A DNA stretch of 64,000 nt from Trametes villosa (GCA_002964805.2 PUDQ02000003.1:1426001-1490000); one strand, 5' to 3'; counted from the stretch's first letter, positions 1 through 12,455 are shown. Program-made: numbers and translations. Notes: generated from the sequence alone by a model not told the origin.

Positions 1-499
1 TCGAGTGAAACCCCGCCCATCCGTTGTAATCATGGCGGGCGCGAAAGCCTCACTGGCAATTCGCCGGCGCCATTCTTGACGAACATATCAGGATGGGGCG
101 CCCATCCAACTGCCACTTCGCTACTACTGTGAGACCGGCCACGCGCGGGAGACCAGCGTAAATCTCCGTACTGCCCGGGACAGAATGGGGCACGCAAGTG
201 ACGGGTTTCGTGCGCTCGCAGGCGAAAACCCTTGGTGGGGATCACGCTGTTCAGAGATACCGCATACGCTATGCACTTTCAAAGTGAGGATATGAAGAGG
301 ACGAAAAGTGGTTTTGCGGGCATTGACTCCCAGTTTCGCAGGTATCGTGCAGTTCTGTAGTCACGAGTATCCGTGAATTTACACCTGCCAGCAGGGCGCG
401 GTGCTGTCTCGTCTCCGAGGCCCATCTGCATTGCATACCAGTATGAGTACTCGCTGACGCCTCGAGGATGCGACGCACAGGAAGGAACGTACCCGGATA
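1..499. other. left flank, no gene recognised
   Basis: I see no supportable gene here. Short open frames on the minus strand lack recognisable motifs. The stretch is the 3' flank of the nucleotidyltransferase-like pseudogene that follows. Confidence 0.4.
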
Positions 500-880
500 C
501 TGCCCATACGCGTTTTCAGCTGGGATCGCGAAGCTAAGCTCCCTCCACATGTTTGCACTATGCGACAACACGAATGTATAGCTCAGCAATCACACCGCGT
601 AGCGCAGGCCCTGGCTGTACGCGATCGCCAGCAACGCGTCGACGTCGTGCACGTCCAGATACCACTTGAGCTGCGCATCTAACTGCAAGAATGCGCGGTG
701 GTCCACCCATTCCCGGAAGGTACTGCAATGCGCAGGTGATCCTGTGCGGGCCGGACGGCGGGACGTGGAGCCTCGAAGAATGCTGGGGATGAGGCTATCG
801 ACTACACAATGCTGGTGGGTGCCTAGGAAGCAGTTCCAGAGTCCGAGGCAGGTCGCGCGAGTAGACGAAGGCGTACTGGA
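500..880 (-). pseudogene. frameshifted nucleotidyltransferase-fold pseudogene
   Basis: This is a decayed third copy of the family whose intact members lie at 20796-21513 and 22117-22861. Reading the minus strand from about 880, one frame gives YAFVYSRDLPRT, which aligns with the intact YTLVRSRNPRAT segment and then meets a stop. The match continues in another frame with VDSLIPSIL (intact VDILLPGIL), WVDHR (WADHR) and LDVHDVDALLAI (LDVRDVDALLAI). A TGA at 590-592 follows, about 15 residues are missing, and the tail MWRELSFAIPAENAYGQ matches NWRELGFEIPREHSHGQ. At least one frameshift, stops and a deletion make it non-functional. The 5' part with the GS...DxD catalytic motif was not found. Confidence 0.75.
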
Positions 881-905
881 GGAGCTCACCCGACGACTCC
901 CATGC

Positions 906-1983
906 ACATTGCACACGTGGCGGTAATAACGACCAGGTCAGCGTCCTGTCGTCGCGGCATAGCTGTAAGTGAGCAAGCTGCCCGTACCATACCTAGGGAG
1001 TACTCGCGGGTGTACACCTGGGTTCATGAAAATGGCTCGCGGTACTACTAAAGCACTTAATGGTCGCAATGGTCATGATGGTCGTCGTGGTGAGCGGAGG
1101 TTGTTTGCATCCAAGACTAGTGATCACGCTGCTACTCATCTAATTAGGATCAATAAGGGTAAGATCTGATCATAGCACCCCTAACTTGATCTACTTTATT
1201 ACAGCGTAGCTCCGACCTTTCGGAGTTAGAACATCGGCCCAGTCGCGTCTGCCAATCCTGACTTGATCCTGACCGAGGCAAGCTCTCCCCATGGCCAAGT
1301 TATCAAGTGATTCTCGATGACCCGTACTGTCACCACCATCTCAAGTTCGTGTCGAGACTATATGAAATGTGCCGAAGCAACTGAATTATGGGGGTTATCT
1401 AGTGCATGTACGATCCTTCTGCCCCGTGCCTCGCTAACGGTCACCGTTTGCTCCTTCTTCACGCAAGGTTCGTTCGCGAGGATGCACTCCCGGCAAGTGT
1501 GAGCATTCCATCACGAGCTTAGCGGGAGCCAGATGCGCATGACCACGTTTTTATAGCGCACCTTCTGAACGGTAGAAGCCCTGCACCACATCGGCAGCTT
1601 CAAACTACGCAGCAACAGCCGACGAGGTAACCCCTACACGGTGCGGCATCGCGACTCGCGTTACAACGGCGCGATCCGCGAGGATGGGATAGATATCGTT
1701 TAACCGAGACAGAAACATGGTCAGACGGTGACGACTCTCGCCGGCAGAAGCGGCAGCTGCAAGTGTTAGGTGACGACCCCGTTCGGCAGAAACATGGGGC
1801 ATTCAAGGGCTGACGTCCCCTCCCGGCAGGAATGGGCTTCGCGAATTAGACCACAGTCCCTCTCGGAAGCAGCATACGACGAATAACGCGTTAAAAGAAC
1901 GTCGCTATTGAGTGGTGCACGCCAACGAGCAACTCGTTCTGGCAGGCACCGCACGCAATCCCCTCTCCATCCTAAACATCATC
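906..1983. other. intergenic region, no gene recognised
   Basis: About 1.1 kb without a supportable gene. A locally less GC-rich stretch (about 1020-1175) can be read as a 66-residue basic peptide on the plus strand, but it has no family motif and looks like a degenerate fragment of unknown origin. The right end must hold the promoter of the FAD monooxygenase at 1984. Confidence 0.4.
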
Positions 1984-3192
1984 ATGACAACCACTGCAGC
2001 GACGAAGGCTCTCTCCCGCATCGCAATCATCGGCGGCGGCCCCGGCGGCCTCGTCCTCCGTCTCACCCTCGCCAAGCGCGGCATCCCCGCCACGATCTAC
2101 GAGCGCGAGCCCGACAGCCGCTCCCGCGCCCACATGGGCGGCATGCTCGACCTCGAGTGGGAGACCGGCCAACGTGCTCTGCGCGAGAACGGCATGGAGG
2201 ACCTCTTCAAGAAGTTCTCCCGCCGCGACGCTCAGGAGATGCGCCTCGCCGGCAAGGACGGTGTGACGCTCCTGAAGCGCGAGGAGCCCGCTTCGGAAGA
2301 GGGAGACCTGAAGAAGGAGCGTCCCGAAATTGATCGCCGCGTCCTCCGGGAGATCCTGCTCGACGCCGTGCCCCAGGAGTCGATCAAGTGGGGCCATACC
2401 CTCACCTCCATCCACGCCCTGGAGAATGGGGAGCACGAGCTCACCTTCGCCAACGGCACCACCGCTGTCGCCGATCTCGTCGTTGGGGCCGACGGCGCGA
2501 ACTCACGCGTCCGCCCCCTCCTCTCCCCCGAAGTGCCCCTCTACCACGGTATTACAGGCGCAGAGCTCTCCCTCGCCTCCGATGTCGTTTCCCTCCCCGA
2601 GAACCGCGACATCAGCGACGCCATCGGCAAGGGCACCTGCGGCGTCGCCGAGGACCAGAAGGTGATCACCTTCCAGCGCAACGGCGACGGCCGCATCCGC
2701 GCGTACCTGTGGCACCCCAACGACGAGAGCTGGAGGCTCCCGAGCGACCCGAAGGAGGCGAAGAAGGTCATCCTCGGCCTGTACGCTGACTGGGCGCCGT
2801 GGGTGCGGCGGTTCATCGAGCAGGCGGACGAGAGCGCGGTGTACCTCCGGCCGCTGTACTACCTCCCCGTCGGGCACCGGTGGGACCACAAGCCGGGGGT
2901 GACGCTCATCGGCGATGCCGCGCATCTCATGAGCCCGTACGCCGGTGCAGGGGCGAACCTCGCTATGGTCGACGGACTGGACCTCGGCCTGGCCATCGCG
3001 GACGTTGTGTCGAAGGGGCTCGTTGGGGAGGAGAGGGAGGCTGCGATCGCCGCGTGGGAGGAGGAGATGTTCAAGAAGGCTGCTCAATACTCCTTCATCT
3101 CTAAGAAGAGCGTCGAGCTCTCCTTTAAGCCTGGTGCGCCTCAGACCCTCGTGAAGGCTTATTCGAAGTTCCTTGGTCAACCCCAGAATTAG
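1984..3192 (+). CDS. TetX-like class A FAD-dependent monooxygenase (FMO1)
   Basis: A 402-residue, single-exon flavoprotein monooxygenase. Visible motifs are the N-terminal Rossmann dinucleotide motif GGGPGG near residues 15-20, the GGMLDLEW...GQRAL segment typical of TetX-like enzymes, the RPEIDRRVLR segment, the DG motif VVGADGANSRVR and the GD motif LIGDAAHLMSPYAGAGANLAM shortened here to its core GDAAHLM. Such enzymes use FAD, NAD(P)H and O2 to hydroxylate small, usually aromatic or polyketide-like, substrates. The substrate here is unknown. The ATG at 1984 was chosen because it lies just before the nucleotide-binding strand. An upstream in-frame ATG at 1912 would add an unrelated leader. 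It is closest to FMO3 (27054-28286). It has no introns, unlike most neighbours. The carnitine-type dioxygenase starts 220 bp downstream on the same strand. Confidence 0.9.
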   Translation: MTTTAATKALSRIAIIGGGPGGLVLRLTLAKRGIPATIYEREPDSRSRAHMGGMLDLEWETGQRALRENGMEDLFKKFSRRDAQEMRLAGKDGVTLLKREEPASEEGDLKKERPEIDRRVLREILLDAVPQESIKWGHTLTSIHALENGEHELTFANGTTAVADLVVGADGANSRVRPLLSPEVPLYHGITGAELSLASDVVSLPENRDISDAIGKGTCGVAEDQKVITFQRNGDGRIRAYLWHPNDESWRLPSDPKEAKKVILGLYADWAPWVRRFIEQADESAVYLRPLYYLPVGHRWDHKPGVTLIGDAAHLMSPYAGAGANLAMVDGLDLGLAIADVVSKGLVGEEREAAIAAWEEEMFKKAAQYSFISKKSVELSFKPGAPQTLVKAYSKFLGQPQN

Positions 3193-3412
3193 CTTCACTA
3201 CTCGTGTATCATAGCTTCTATATGTTCTACTTGTTGTCGCCTCAAATTGAATGCAGTTGTCGCTTTCCGGCCTTGTACGTACTATCACTTCGTGAACCTC
3301 GGTCCCGCATGTGATTGTTTCCGAGTTCTGTCAGTGCTCAACACCGCCACCCCCGGATTACCTTGGCTCGTATCCTCACGTTCACTCCCCAAGTCTCGTC
3401 TTCCTCAGACAA

Positions 3413-4716
3413 ATGTTCGCAAGATACTTGTCTACGGGACCTCGGACTTCATTCCGACCCACCTTCCGGCGCCTCTTTTCACACTCTCCCTCTCGCAGTC
3501 GCCCAACTGATGGCTTGATCTACAACAACCACTCTTACCCTTATGTCTGGCTGCGCGACTCCTGCCAATGTCCTTCTTGTCTACACCCATCAACCCAACA
3601 GAAGCTGCATAGAACGTCGGATGTCCCTCTAGACGCGAAACCTGGTCAGGGCGGGGTGCAAATCACTGAGAACGGCGTGGACATCACCTGGGACTCAGGG
3701 CACCGATCTCACTACTCCTCGGACCTTCTTAACCGCTATGTCTCTCGCGAAGCCGTTCACGCGTTCCATCGCGACGTCAGCAAGGTCGAATGGGACGTCG
3801 AACACCTCAAGTCCGCCCAAGACCTGTTCGTACCATACGACGCGCTTGCTACGCCGTCTGGTCTCCTCTCGGCGATCACCCAGTTGACGCAGTACGGTCT
3901 CCTCTTTGTCACCTCTGTACCGAACGAGCGCACTTCAAATGAAGACTGCGAGCTTCGCAAGCTTGCGGAACGGTTCGGCGAGCTACGAACAACCTTCTAC
4001 GGGGAAACCTGGGACGTCAAGAACATCAAGAACAGTCGAAACATTGCCTATACAAACGTAGACCTGGGCCTGCACATGGACCTACTGTACGTCCACGTAC
4101 AGAGCACCTCTCTGTTATTGCTTTTGAACTCACCTTACCCAGATACTTCCAGCATCCTCCCCGGTATCAGATCCTCCACTGTCTCCGGAACCGCGTGGAG
4201 GGCGGAAAGTCGATCTTCGTAGACGCAGCCCATGTCGCATCGAAACTACGCACGACCGACCCCGCTGCCTTCGATACCCTGGAATCCACCCCCGTGGCCT
4301 TCCACTACATCAACGACGGCCACCACCTCCATTTCTCGCACCCGACTATCCAGCTCTCGCGCTTCCAGGAAGACGCGTCGGCCCCGCCCTCAGTCGAGTT
4401 CATCAACTACTCGCCGCCGTTCCAGGCGCCCCTCTCGCTCCAGACCCCCGCGGCGTTTTATCCAGCTCTGCAGCAGTTCGCATCCTTGCTGGACGACCCC
4501 GCTGTGCAGTTCGAGTACCTGCTTCGCGAGGGCGACGCAGTGCTGTTCGACAACCGCCGCGTGCTCCATGCACGGACGGCATTTTGGGAACGGGAGGGCG
4601 ATGCCGGTGTTGACGGCGAGACCAACCGGTGGCTGAAGGGGTGCTATCTCGAGGCGGACGCTGTTCTGGACCGTGGTCGTGTGTTACGAGAGAAGAAGCT
4701 CGAGAACGGATCGTAG
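3413..4716 (+). CDS. gamma-butyrobetaine / trimethyllysine-type 2-oxoglutarate dioxygenase
   Basis: Two exons, 3413-4086 and 4143-4716, encode 415 residues, close to the usual size of gamma-butyrobetaine hydroxylases. The 56-nt intron is supported by the continuous reading LGLHMDLLYFQHPPRYQ across the junction. The N-terminus is rich in Arg and Ser and lacks acidic residues, as expected of a mitochondrial presequence. WLRDSCQCPSC (Cys51, Cys53, Cys56) matches the N-terminal zinc site of this family. His221-x-Asp223 in LHMD is the iron-binding pair, and NRRVLHAR near the C-terminus supplies the distal His and the 2OG-binding Arg. The family performs a hydroxylation step of carnitine synthesis. 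Motifs alone do not separate the gamma-butyrobetaine from the trimethyllysine enzyme. A decayed relative lies at 31741-31905. Confidence 0.88.
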
Positions 4717-5226
4717 TGGAAGATATCTATCAGGAGGTAAGAAAGACATGCTGTCTGCCCCTTCACTCTAATTCTAATCCTTGCTTACCCCAGGGTAGAG
4801 CAAACACGTTGTAGATGTTCGCGATACACAGCATTGTAATCTAGTCAAGCCACATGGGAGAGCAGATTTGTCGAGAGTATCGATATTTTTGCGCGCGTTC
4901 ACTCTGCATGCATAGACATATCAATCAAGTAGAACTCCAGACGTGCAGTACGAGCTGGTGCGCGTGAGAGAGTGAGAGAGAAAGAGAGAAATGCCGGCGC
5001 TACCCGTAGTACTAGTGGTCGTACGGTTAGGCGCCTGCGGTCAGCTGTTGGCGCCCGGCGTTGTGGCAGCTGGCGACCTCGGTGCTGCGCGCGACCTGCA
5101 AGCTTTCCTCCTTCCCCACACCCTTTCTCGTCCAACACGTTCTAGACGACTTTCATATCCAGCGAGAAATTTCAGAACATAGACCGGAGCCTGATTGACC
5201 TGCAGCAACGGCCGCGCTCTGAACTC
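4717..5226. other. intergenic, nothing recognised
   Basis: About 0.5 kb between two plus-strand genes. It includes a short purine run of GAGAGA type near 4966-4990. No gene or RNA was seen. Confidence 0.5.
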
Positions 5227-8214
5227 ATGCTCTCTCGTACCGCTTCCGATGCGTCCTTCATTCTGGTTGGGCAAGAGAAGTCCATAGATGCCTTACCTCC
5301 CCCCGGATCAGAGACACCACAACCATCTCAATCTAGATCAACTTACGCCCATGACTGGTCGAGCGCAGGAACTGGCGGGAAGCTTTCCACTCATGGCCGC
5401 CATTTCGTCGACGCGTATGGTCGTGTCTGCAACCTGCGAGGAGTGAACTTGTCTGGGAACTGCAAAACGTATGTGTCTCTCCTGCTGAGGATCTGTGCTG
5501 CTGCAAGAACCTAAGCCTTAGCGAAGCCCAGTGAACCACGACCACGACTCGTTCCCTGCAAACCATGCCGACGTCACGTTTGTCGGGAGACCCTTTCCTC
5601 TTGAAGAAGCTCCCGATCATCTGGCAAGGCTGAGGCGTTGGGGACTCACGTTCGGTGAGAGATCCAAGTGTTGCTACCTTCGCGAATACTCGAATACTGA
5701 ACGCTTTCTAGTCCGGTTTCTCATAACCTGGGAAGCCGTCGAACACTCTGGCCCGTGAGTTAGTCTTTAGTTCCTCCCATGACGCGACGCAAGGCATCTG
5801 CGAGCATACCCCGCCCTCAACTTCATTTCACTGAACATTTTGCAGTGAAGTGTACGACACAGAGTACCTGAACTATGTGCGCCAGCTGCTTTCGCTCTTC
5901 CCGCAGTACGGCCTCGTCGCATTCGTAGCGCTGCACCAAGACGTCTGGTCGAGATACACCGGCGGGTCCGGTGCCCCCGCATGGACGCTGGAGGCGGTCG
6001 GCTTCGATCTCCACGGCCTTGAAGAACCAGGTGCCGCTTGGCTCAAGGGAGTGAAGGGCGGAGGACACACGGAGGACGAGCGCGGTCTTTGGCCGTGCGG
6101 GTACCAAAAGCTGGCCGCGGCGACGATGTCGTGAGTATCCTAGTTTATCCGGCCTCACACATCGCTGAGAGACCAATCGTCAGGACCTGCTTCTGGGCGG
6201 GCGACATGTTCGCGCCGAAGCTGAAGGGGAAAACTACAGACGGACGCGAGGTGTCCATCCAACAGTACCTACAGGATTCGTTCCTGAATATGTGGGAAGT
6301 CATCGCGAGGACTCTCGGCGGTCTGGAGGCAGTCCTCGGTTTCGAGGTTGGTCTGCTGCATGCGTATTCGACCCGGTAGTGATGCTGCTTTAGATCATGA
6401 ACGAGCCGCACCGCGGCTACGTCGAACTACAGTCCATGCACGCGTTTGACTACAACACCGACCTCCACCTCGGTCATGTCCGTGAGTACCGAGGTTCACG
6501 TACATGTAGCGCACGTAAAACTAATATCACACTCAGCGACGGCATTCCAATCGTTCATGCTAGGTGCCGGACACCCGACCACCGTCGGCCACTGGACGCG
6601 CTCGTTCCCGCTGCCGACCCGCCTGACTTCCCAGCGCGTCATCAACACCGCCGGCCAGAAGGCATGGAGCGACGACGGCCCGACGGGGGGCAAATGCCTC
6701 TGGGAGATGCACGGTGTGTGGGGCTGGGACCAGAAGAAGAACGAGGGCGTGGTGCTCCGCGAGAACTACTTCAAGCGCGACCCGCACAGCGGGAAGGAGA
6801 TCGACTGGTACACCGACTTCTACTTCCCATTCGTGAAGAAGTGGGCGGCGCGCGTGCGTAGCGTCACCAGTGAGGATAAGCTCGTCTTCACAGAGCCCAT
6901 CCCCAACGAGGTTCGCCTTTAGTGCTAGGTCCGAGCGATGTCGATCACTGAAACGCTTCTTGGGCTGCAGTATTGCCCAAGCTCGTGGACGCCGGAGCGT
7001 CGTCCGACTAACATGGTCTATGCTCCCCATTGGTGAGTACATCCTGCTATATGCAGGCTCGGATCGCGGCGCTGACATCGTGCTGCAGGTATGACCTCAA
7101 CACGCTTTTCATGAAGGCCTTCGGGAACTTTACCGTGAACGTTCAAGGGCTCTCGAGAGTGAGCCGCTTCCCGTGCTCGGCCGCGTATCACCGGGCTAAC
7201 TTCCCCTGCGCTTCTTCAGGGCATGTTCCCACTGAAGGCATTCTACTGGGGTCAGAAGGGCGCGCGGGACAACTTCGCGCTCCAAATACGCAACATCGTC
7301 GAGGCCGGGTATCGCTCGCTCGGCGAGACCCCAGTCATCATCGGCGAGTGCGGCATACCCATGGACATGAAGTGAGTGCCTTGCGCTTCTTCGCGTGTGC
7401 CGCCGACCGAGCCTAACATGTACCGGTACAGCAAGGGCGAGGCCTTCGAGACGGACAGGTGGCACTGGCAGACAAAGATGATGGACGCGATGCTCACCGC
7501 GCTGGAGCGCTCTCTCATCGGCTTCACGTAAGTCGCCTTCCCCTCCCCTCTCCTCCCGCGCACGCCACCGACCCCTCCCCGCGCAGGCTGTGGAACTACA
7601 ACCCGGACAACGACGACCGCCGCGGGGACGACTGGAACGGCGAGAACTTCTCGTGGTTCAGCCAGAAGCGCGCGCTGCCGACGTCGTGGCTCGACTACAA
7701 GCAGACGTCGCCGACGCTCGACAACGGCGGGCGCATCCTGCGCGCGCTCGTGCGCCCGTACCCCGCGAAGACGGCCGGCGTCCCGCTGCGGTTCGACTAC
7801 GAGATGAACACGGGCGAGTTCACGTTCGAGTGGGTCGTGCCCGAGGCCGCGCCGGCCGCGGGCGTCGCGCGCGCGAGCGTCCGCGACCCGCCCCGGTCCG
7901 GACACCCGCCGCTCACGACGAACCGGACCGAGCTCTTCGTGCCCGCCCAGCTCGCGCAGGGGCGGAAGCTCGTCGTGCGCGGCCTGAAGGCGGACGACGT
8001 GTACGCGTACGACGAGGAGCACCAGACCCTGGCCATCCTCACGCACGACAACACGCCGGGCACAGTGCACCGTGTTACGGTCGCGGTGGACCCGCTGCCG
8101 AAGGAGTCGTTCGAGCTGAACGACTTCTGGACCGACTACGGGGTGCAGGTAGGGGGAGCGGTGATACTGCTGGCGTCGCTCTTGGTGGTGCTGTTGGGGA
8201 CCTATGTTTCGTAG
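5227..8214 (+). CDS. GH5 glycosidase, EGCrP/glucocerebrosidase-like, C-terminally membrane-anchored
   Basis: Twelve exons: 5227-5468, 5527-5654, 5712-5754, 5846-6130, 6184-6346, 6394-6481, 6537-6910, 6971-7032, 7089-7158, 7220-7371, 7432-7527 and 7587-8214, giving 776 residues with the frame kept at every junction. The barrel starts with DAYGRVCNLRGVNLSG. The acid/base Glu lies in IMNEPHRGY (exon 6) and the nucleophile Glu in VIIGECGIPMDM (exon 10). LWNYNPDNDDRRGDDWNG is typical of the endoglycoceramidase-related GH5 group of fungi, whose characterised members cleave glucosylceramide or steryl glucoside. A hydrophobic segment, VGGAVILLASLLVVLLGTYV, ends the protein. It could be a tail anchor or a GPI-type signal, and I favour a transmembrane anchor because almost nothing follows it. 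Lipid glycoside hydrolysis at a membrane is inferred from the family. The start codon is the first ATG of exon 1 and is less certain than the rest. Confidence 0.88.
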
Positions 8215-8704
8215 ATGCTGTGATACCCCTGTGGACTTTGGGATGTATGCGACTGCTGGGCAGGCTTATCTGCGGATATAGACAGGACCTTGCGGAGTGA
8301 ACGATGTCTGAGGAAGCAGTGCGGCGAGAGTGCGCTGCTCTCACGAACTTGTCAGTGGGTTTAGTGCATATGCTCGGGCGGGTGCGCTAGATGCTTGATG
8401 TCCAGGTCCGTCGATGTCTCTTTGGGCATGTTGCTTGCTCGGTCGCTTATCTTCGCCGGGTGTAGGTCATATGATGGCTCTCTCTGACAGGGGAGAAACC
8501 GGCGCGCGGCTCTCCGTTTGTGTATTGATGGTATCTTGTGATCTACCTGTGCAGGTAGTATTCTCTCGCGGATTGACAAGGGTCTATGTCTTCCAAGGAT
8601 CATGTCACGCAGCATTCCGACATGACAGTCGCGAGATTCGTGTAAAGCTGCGCACTCTCCCTTCCCTCGACTGCTAACCTTCGGCCTCGGAGCCCGCAGC
8701 CAGC
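8215..8704. other. intergenic, promoter region of first 2OG oxygenase
   Basis: About 0.5 kb without a gene. It must contain the terminator of the GH5 gene and the promoter of the oxygenase at 8705. No clear motif was seen. Confidence 0.4.
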
Positions 8705-10314
8705 ATGCCAGCACCAACCATCCCATACGTGCCCCACTACATTCCTGCTCCGCCGACCAAGGAAGACTGTACGTCCGCTGATGTATAAATCAGCCTACCG
8801 CCACTCACCAACGCATTATAGTGGATTGGGCGGAGTTACCCGTTATCGACTTCTCGAATGCGAGCACACCCGAGGGCCGGGCGGCGCTCACCCCGCAGGT
8901 GTGCAACGCGATGCGCACCTCCGGGTTCATGTACGTCGTCAACCATGGCTTGACTCAGGCCCAGGTGCGCAGAGGTGTGTTAGTGATCCAGGGACAGTGC
9001 GCTCACAACCGTATGCGACACAGAATGAACGCATCTTCGACATCGCGGACGTCCCATTCAGCCAGGTATCCGAGGAGGAAATGAAGCGCTACACTGCGGA
9101 TATCAAGGGAACCGGGTCCTTCCGAGGGTTCAAGCCTCGCCGAGTGTGGGTGAGTACGCACTGTCGTGTGGACGGCTGGTCCGAGTCGGAGATGGACATG
9201 TCTTTCCGTCCACAGGAAATCGACAACGGCGTTCGAGACCAGATTGATCTTTACGCCGGTGTGTTGTTTCCGGCTCTATTTATCCCGACGTTTTGAAGCT
9301 GAAGCCCGTATTCAGCCCATCGCTCCATCACCAAGCTGCAGAGCCACCCGAAGGCGTTGCAGCCGTTCTTGCCGGAAATGCGCGCATTCACCGAGTTCAA
9401 CCACGATAGCATCGTTGCGCCTATACTCCAGTACGTGTCGCCTACGTTCGTGCAGTTGCCGCAAGCGAGGCTTAACGTCGGTGGTCGGCAGGATTCTTGC
9501 TCGTGGCCTCGAACTCCCTGAAAACACGTTTGTCAACATGCACGGGTTCGAAGACGAATCCGAGACGTACTGTATGTACTTTCCGCATCGCATAAGCTGG
9601 CTTGGTCTGACGTGATATGCGCGTAGTGCGATTCATGAAGTAGTACGTCCGGTCTATACGTCGACGAAGGACTGCCGTTAACCGTATTATCTGGTCGCCA
9701 CTAGCTATCCTCGATCAGAGGAGGACGAGCAGAAGGCAAGGAACGTCTGGCTTAAGGGTCACACGGGTAATTCAGGTCTTCCTCTCTTCGTCTAATATGC
9801 CTAACAACCGTCAGACACCGGAACCATCACTATCCTCTGGAGTCAGCCCGTGTCTGCTCTCCAGATTCTCTGCCCTGATGGCAAATGGCGTTGGATCAAG
9901 CACATAGAAAACTCTCTCGTACGTCGCCAGACCCATAAATGAATGGTGGTCTCGCTAACATGATAGATCCAGGTGGTCAACATCGGCGATTGCATGGAGT
10001 TCCTATCGGGAGGCTTCTACAAGGGTACTATCCACCGTGTCCGCCAGCCGCCAACTGACCAGCAAGGCCATTCGCGTCTCGGGGTCTTCTACTTTTGCCT
10101 TCCCAACGTGGACGTAGTGCTCAAGCCTCTGCTAGAAAGCCCCGTCCTCCAGAGAGTCGGAGCTGTTCGTAGGTTCGACGACGACAAGGCGCCAACGGCA
10201 GATCAGTACCAGAAAGCACGCACGGCGGCATACGGCCTCTCCCCGCTAGAGAAGAAAGACGATGTTGTGGAAGAGCAAGTTATCCATGGCGTGCCGGTGC
10301 GGCACTACAATTAG
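8705..10314 (+). CDS. Fe(II)/2-oxoglutarate oxygenase, isopenicillin-N-synthase-like, copy 1
   Basis: Ten exons: 8705-8768, 8822-8964, 9024-9149, 9216-9258, 9316-9430, 9492-9571, 9627-9642, 9705-9766, 9815-9918 and 9973-10314, encoding 364 residues. The N-terminal DIOX_N region contains LPVIDFSNASTPEGR and FMYVVNHGL. The iron triad is His-Thr-Asp in GHTDTGTITI, split by an intron, plus His in TIHRVRQPP. The Arg expected to bind 2-oxoglutarate sits in SRLGVFYF, but the usual RxS serine is replaced by Gly. Exon 7 is a 16-nt microexon encoding part of LRFMKY. The family hydroxylates, desaturates or cyclises small molecules, and the substrate is unknown. It is the first of three tandem paralogues and the most diverged of them. 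Confidence 0.88.
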
Positions 10315-10871
10315 TGGTGCCATGGTGAGTTCCAAGTTAGCATCAGCTGACATTCGGTGATGTGTCGACTCACTACAACCCCAGATTAGCTCCGTGCCTG
10401 TTAGTTACCGAAGTGGTGTCTGCCTCCTGCCCGTATACACTCCAAGCGACCCTCCCTCGACTCCGGTAAACGAACGTACTACAAACACATACAAACGACC
10501 CAATATGGGCCATGACTCCAGTCGGTGTACCAGCGCTACCTGGCAAATGCTCACCATCACCTCATCTTCAACCAATGTCTTTCATCAGTGTCGGGACCCT
10601 GTTGTCCAGGCTCAGCGGCTCTCCTTTCCCGACTTCTGGACATGAACTTGCTCCAACTATTGGCTCCGTAGTCGATTCACAGGGTACTGTGGCAAGGGCG
10701 TCATGCGCCCCCACGATTGCGTGATGCTCTCGCACCCTCTAGCTTGGCCGGCTCTCCGGCTTCTTATAGACTCGGAGTCTGTATACCCAGGGTGAATATA
10801 CGCGCCCCGCAAGACTCTCGAGATCTGTACGTTTGAGCGTAGCGTCCCCCAAGACTCTGTCAAACATTGCA
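10315..10871. other. intergenic between oxygenase copies 1 and 2
   Basis: About 0.55 kb. No gene was recognised. It serves as 3' flank of copy 1 and promoter of copy 2. Confidence 0.4.
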
Positions 10872-12455
10872 ATGCCTGCCACAACCTTCGCGTCGATCCC
10901 CCACTATGTTCCAGCGGCTCCGACCAAAGAAGAATGTGCGTACAGTCTTCGTTGGCTAGATAGAATATAGCTGATCTTCTTTCGATACAGTGGAATGGGC
11001 TGATCTGCCAATCATTGACATCTCGAAGGCTAGCACTCCCGAGGGTCGGGCAGAGCTCGCGCCCCGAGTAAGAGATGCCATGCGGACGCAAGGTTTCTTG
11101 TATATCATTAACCACGGTTACACTCAACCGCAGGTATGCTTTACTGTGCTTCCGTGCGCGCCTTTCTCGTACTAACGTTGTAATATGGGTAGAACGAGCG
11201 CATCTTCGACATTGCGGATTTGCCCTTCGCTCAGGTGCCCGAGGAAGAGAAGAAACAGTTCGCTGGTGACATCAAGAAGACGGGGTCGTACAGAGGTTAC
11301 AAGCTCCGCCAGTATTGGGTGTGTATCTCTCGGACTTCAACGAAACCTTGACTCACCATCGTCAACAGCACATCGACAATGGCGTGCATGATCAACTCGA
11401 GCATTACAACTGTAAAAATTCGACGTGCTATCGACGTGTTCGCTGAACTGACACATACTCCACAGTGCATCGGTCGATCAACGAGCAGCAGCAGCACCCC
11501 AGGGCTTTGCAGCCGGTTCTTCCAGAGATCCGTGCATTCGCTGAGCACAATCACTACAATGTACTCCACCCCGTACTCAGGTAAGCGGTACGCGTAGATG
11601 ACGTCCGCGTCTCTCACCCCTCTTATAGGCTGCTCGCTCTCGGAATGGAACTTCCGGAGGATGCGCTGATCAAGCAGCATGGCTTCGACTCGAAAGGAGA
11701 GACATACGGTATGCACGCCTCGGTGTCCCTGACTTGGCGGATTGATCATGACACCATCGTCTAGTTCGCTTTATGAAATAGTAAGTTGATGATACGCCGA
11801 AGTCAAAATGCCCCTATCTCATCCACTGAAGCTACCCTCGGACGGAAGAAGAAGAGTCGAAGACGAAGAACGTTTGGCTGAAGGGACATACCGGTAAGTG
11901 TCATGACGGCTTACGATGCCAACAACCCTCTGACGCCTGAGGTCCGCATCTTCCAGACTTCGGCACGATTACTATCCTTTGGAGTCAGCCCGTCTCAGCT
12001 CTACAGATCCTGTCACCGGATGGAAAATGGCGTTGGATCAAGCATATTCCTAATGCCCTCGTATGATTACCTTGTTCTCGTCAACTGGAACGGTGTCTAA
12101 CAGTCAGTGGTAGGTCGTCAACGCAGGAGACGCTATGGAGTTCCTCTCGGGAGGCTTCTACAAGGCGACAATCCACCGCGTGATCCAGCCCCCGGTAGAC
12201 CAGCGCGGTCATACACGGGTCGGTGCCTTCTACTTCGCGATGACGGACGACGACGTCAAGCTCGTCCCGTTCGCCGAAAGCCCCGCGCTGCAGGAGGCTG
12301 GGGTCGTGCGTCGGTGCGACGACGCCGATGCACCGACGATGGAGCAGTGGCGGCGGGGCCGAACGAGCGCGTACGGCCAATCAGAGCTCAAGAAGACGGA
12401 CGACGTCGTCGAAGAGGAAGTCATCAACGGAGTCGTGGTGAAGCATTACAACTAG
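10872..12455 (+). CDS. Fe(II)/2-oxoglutarate oxygenase, isopenicillin-N-synthase-like, copy 2
   Basis: It has the same exon plan as copy 1. It starts MPATTFASIPHYVP, then reads LEWADLPIIDISKASTPEGR after intron 1, and ends in a long last exon with VVKHYN. The iron ligands are in GHTDFGTITI (intron between HT and D) and TIHRVIQPP. The 2OG Arg lies in TRVGAFYF, again without the RxS serine. The 16-nt microexon is 11765-11780 (VRFMKY), matching copies 1 and 3. It is expected to be a cytosolic small-molecule oxygenase of unknown substrate. It sits between its two paralogues, all transcribed in the same direction, so tandem duplication is the clear origin. No disabling change was seen. Confidence 0.86.

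Noticed and set aside
969..1169. 66-residue basic peptide resembling a transposon fragment
   Set aside because: Composition differs from its surroundings, but I could not match it to any gag, reverse transcriptase or transposase motif.
2503..3288. 261-codon minus-strand open frame
   Set aside because: Antisense shadow of FMO1 with no motif of its own.
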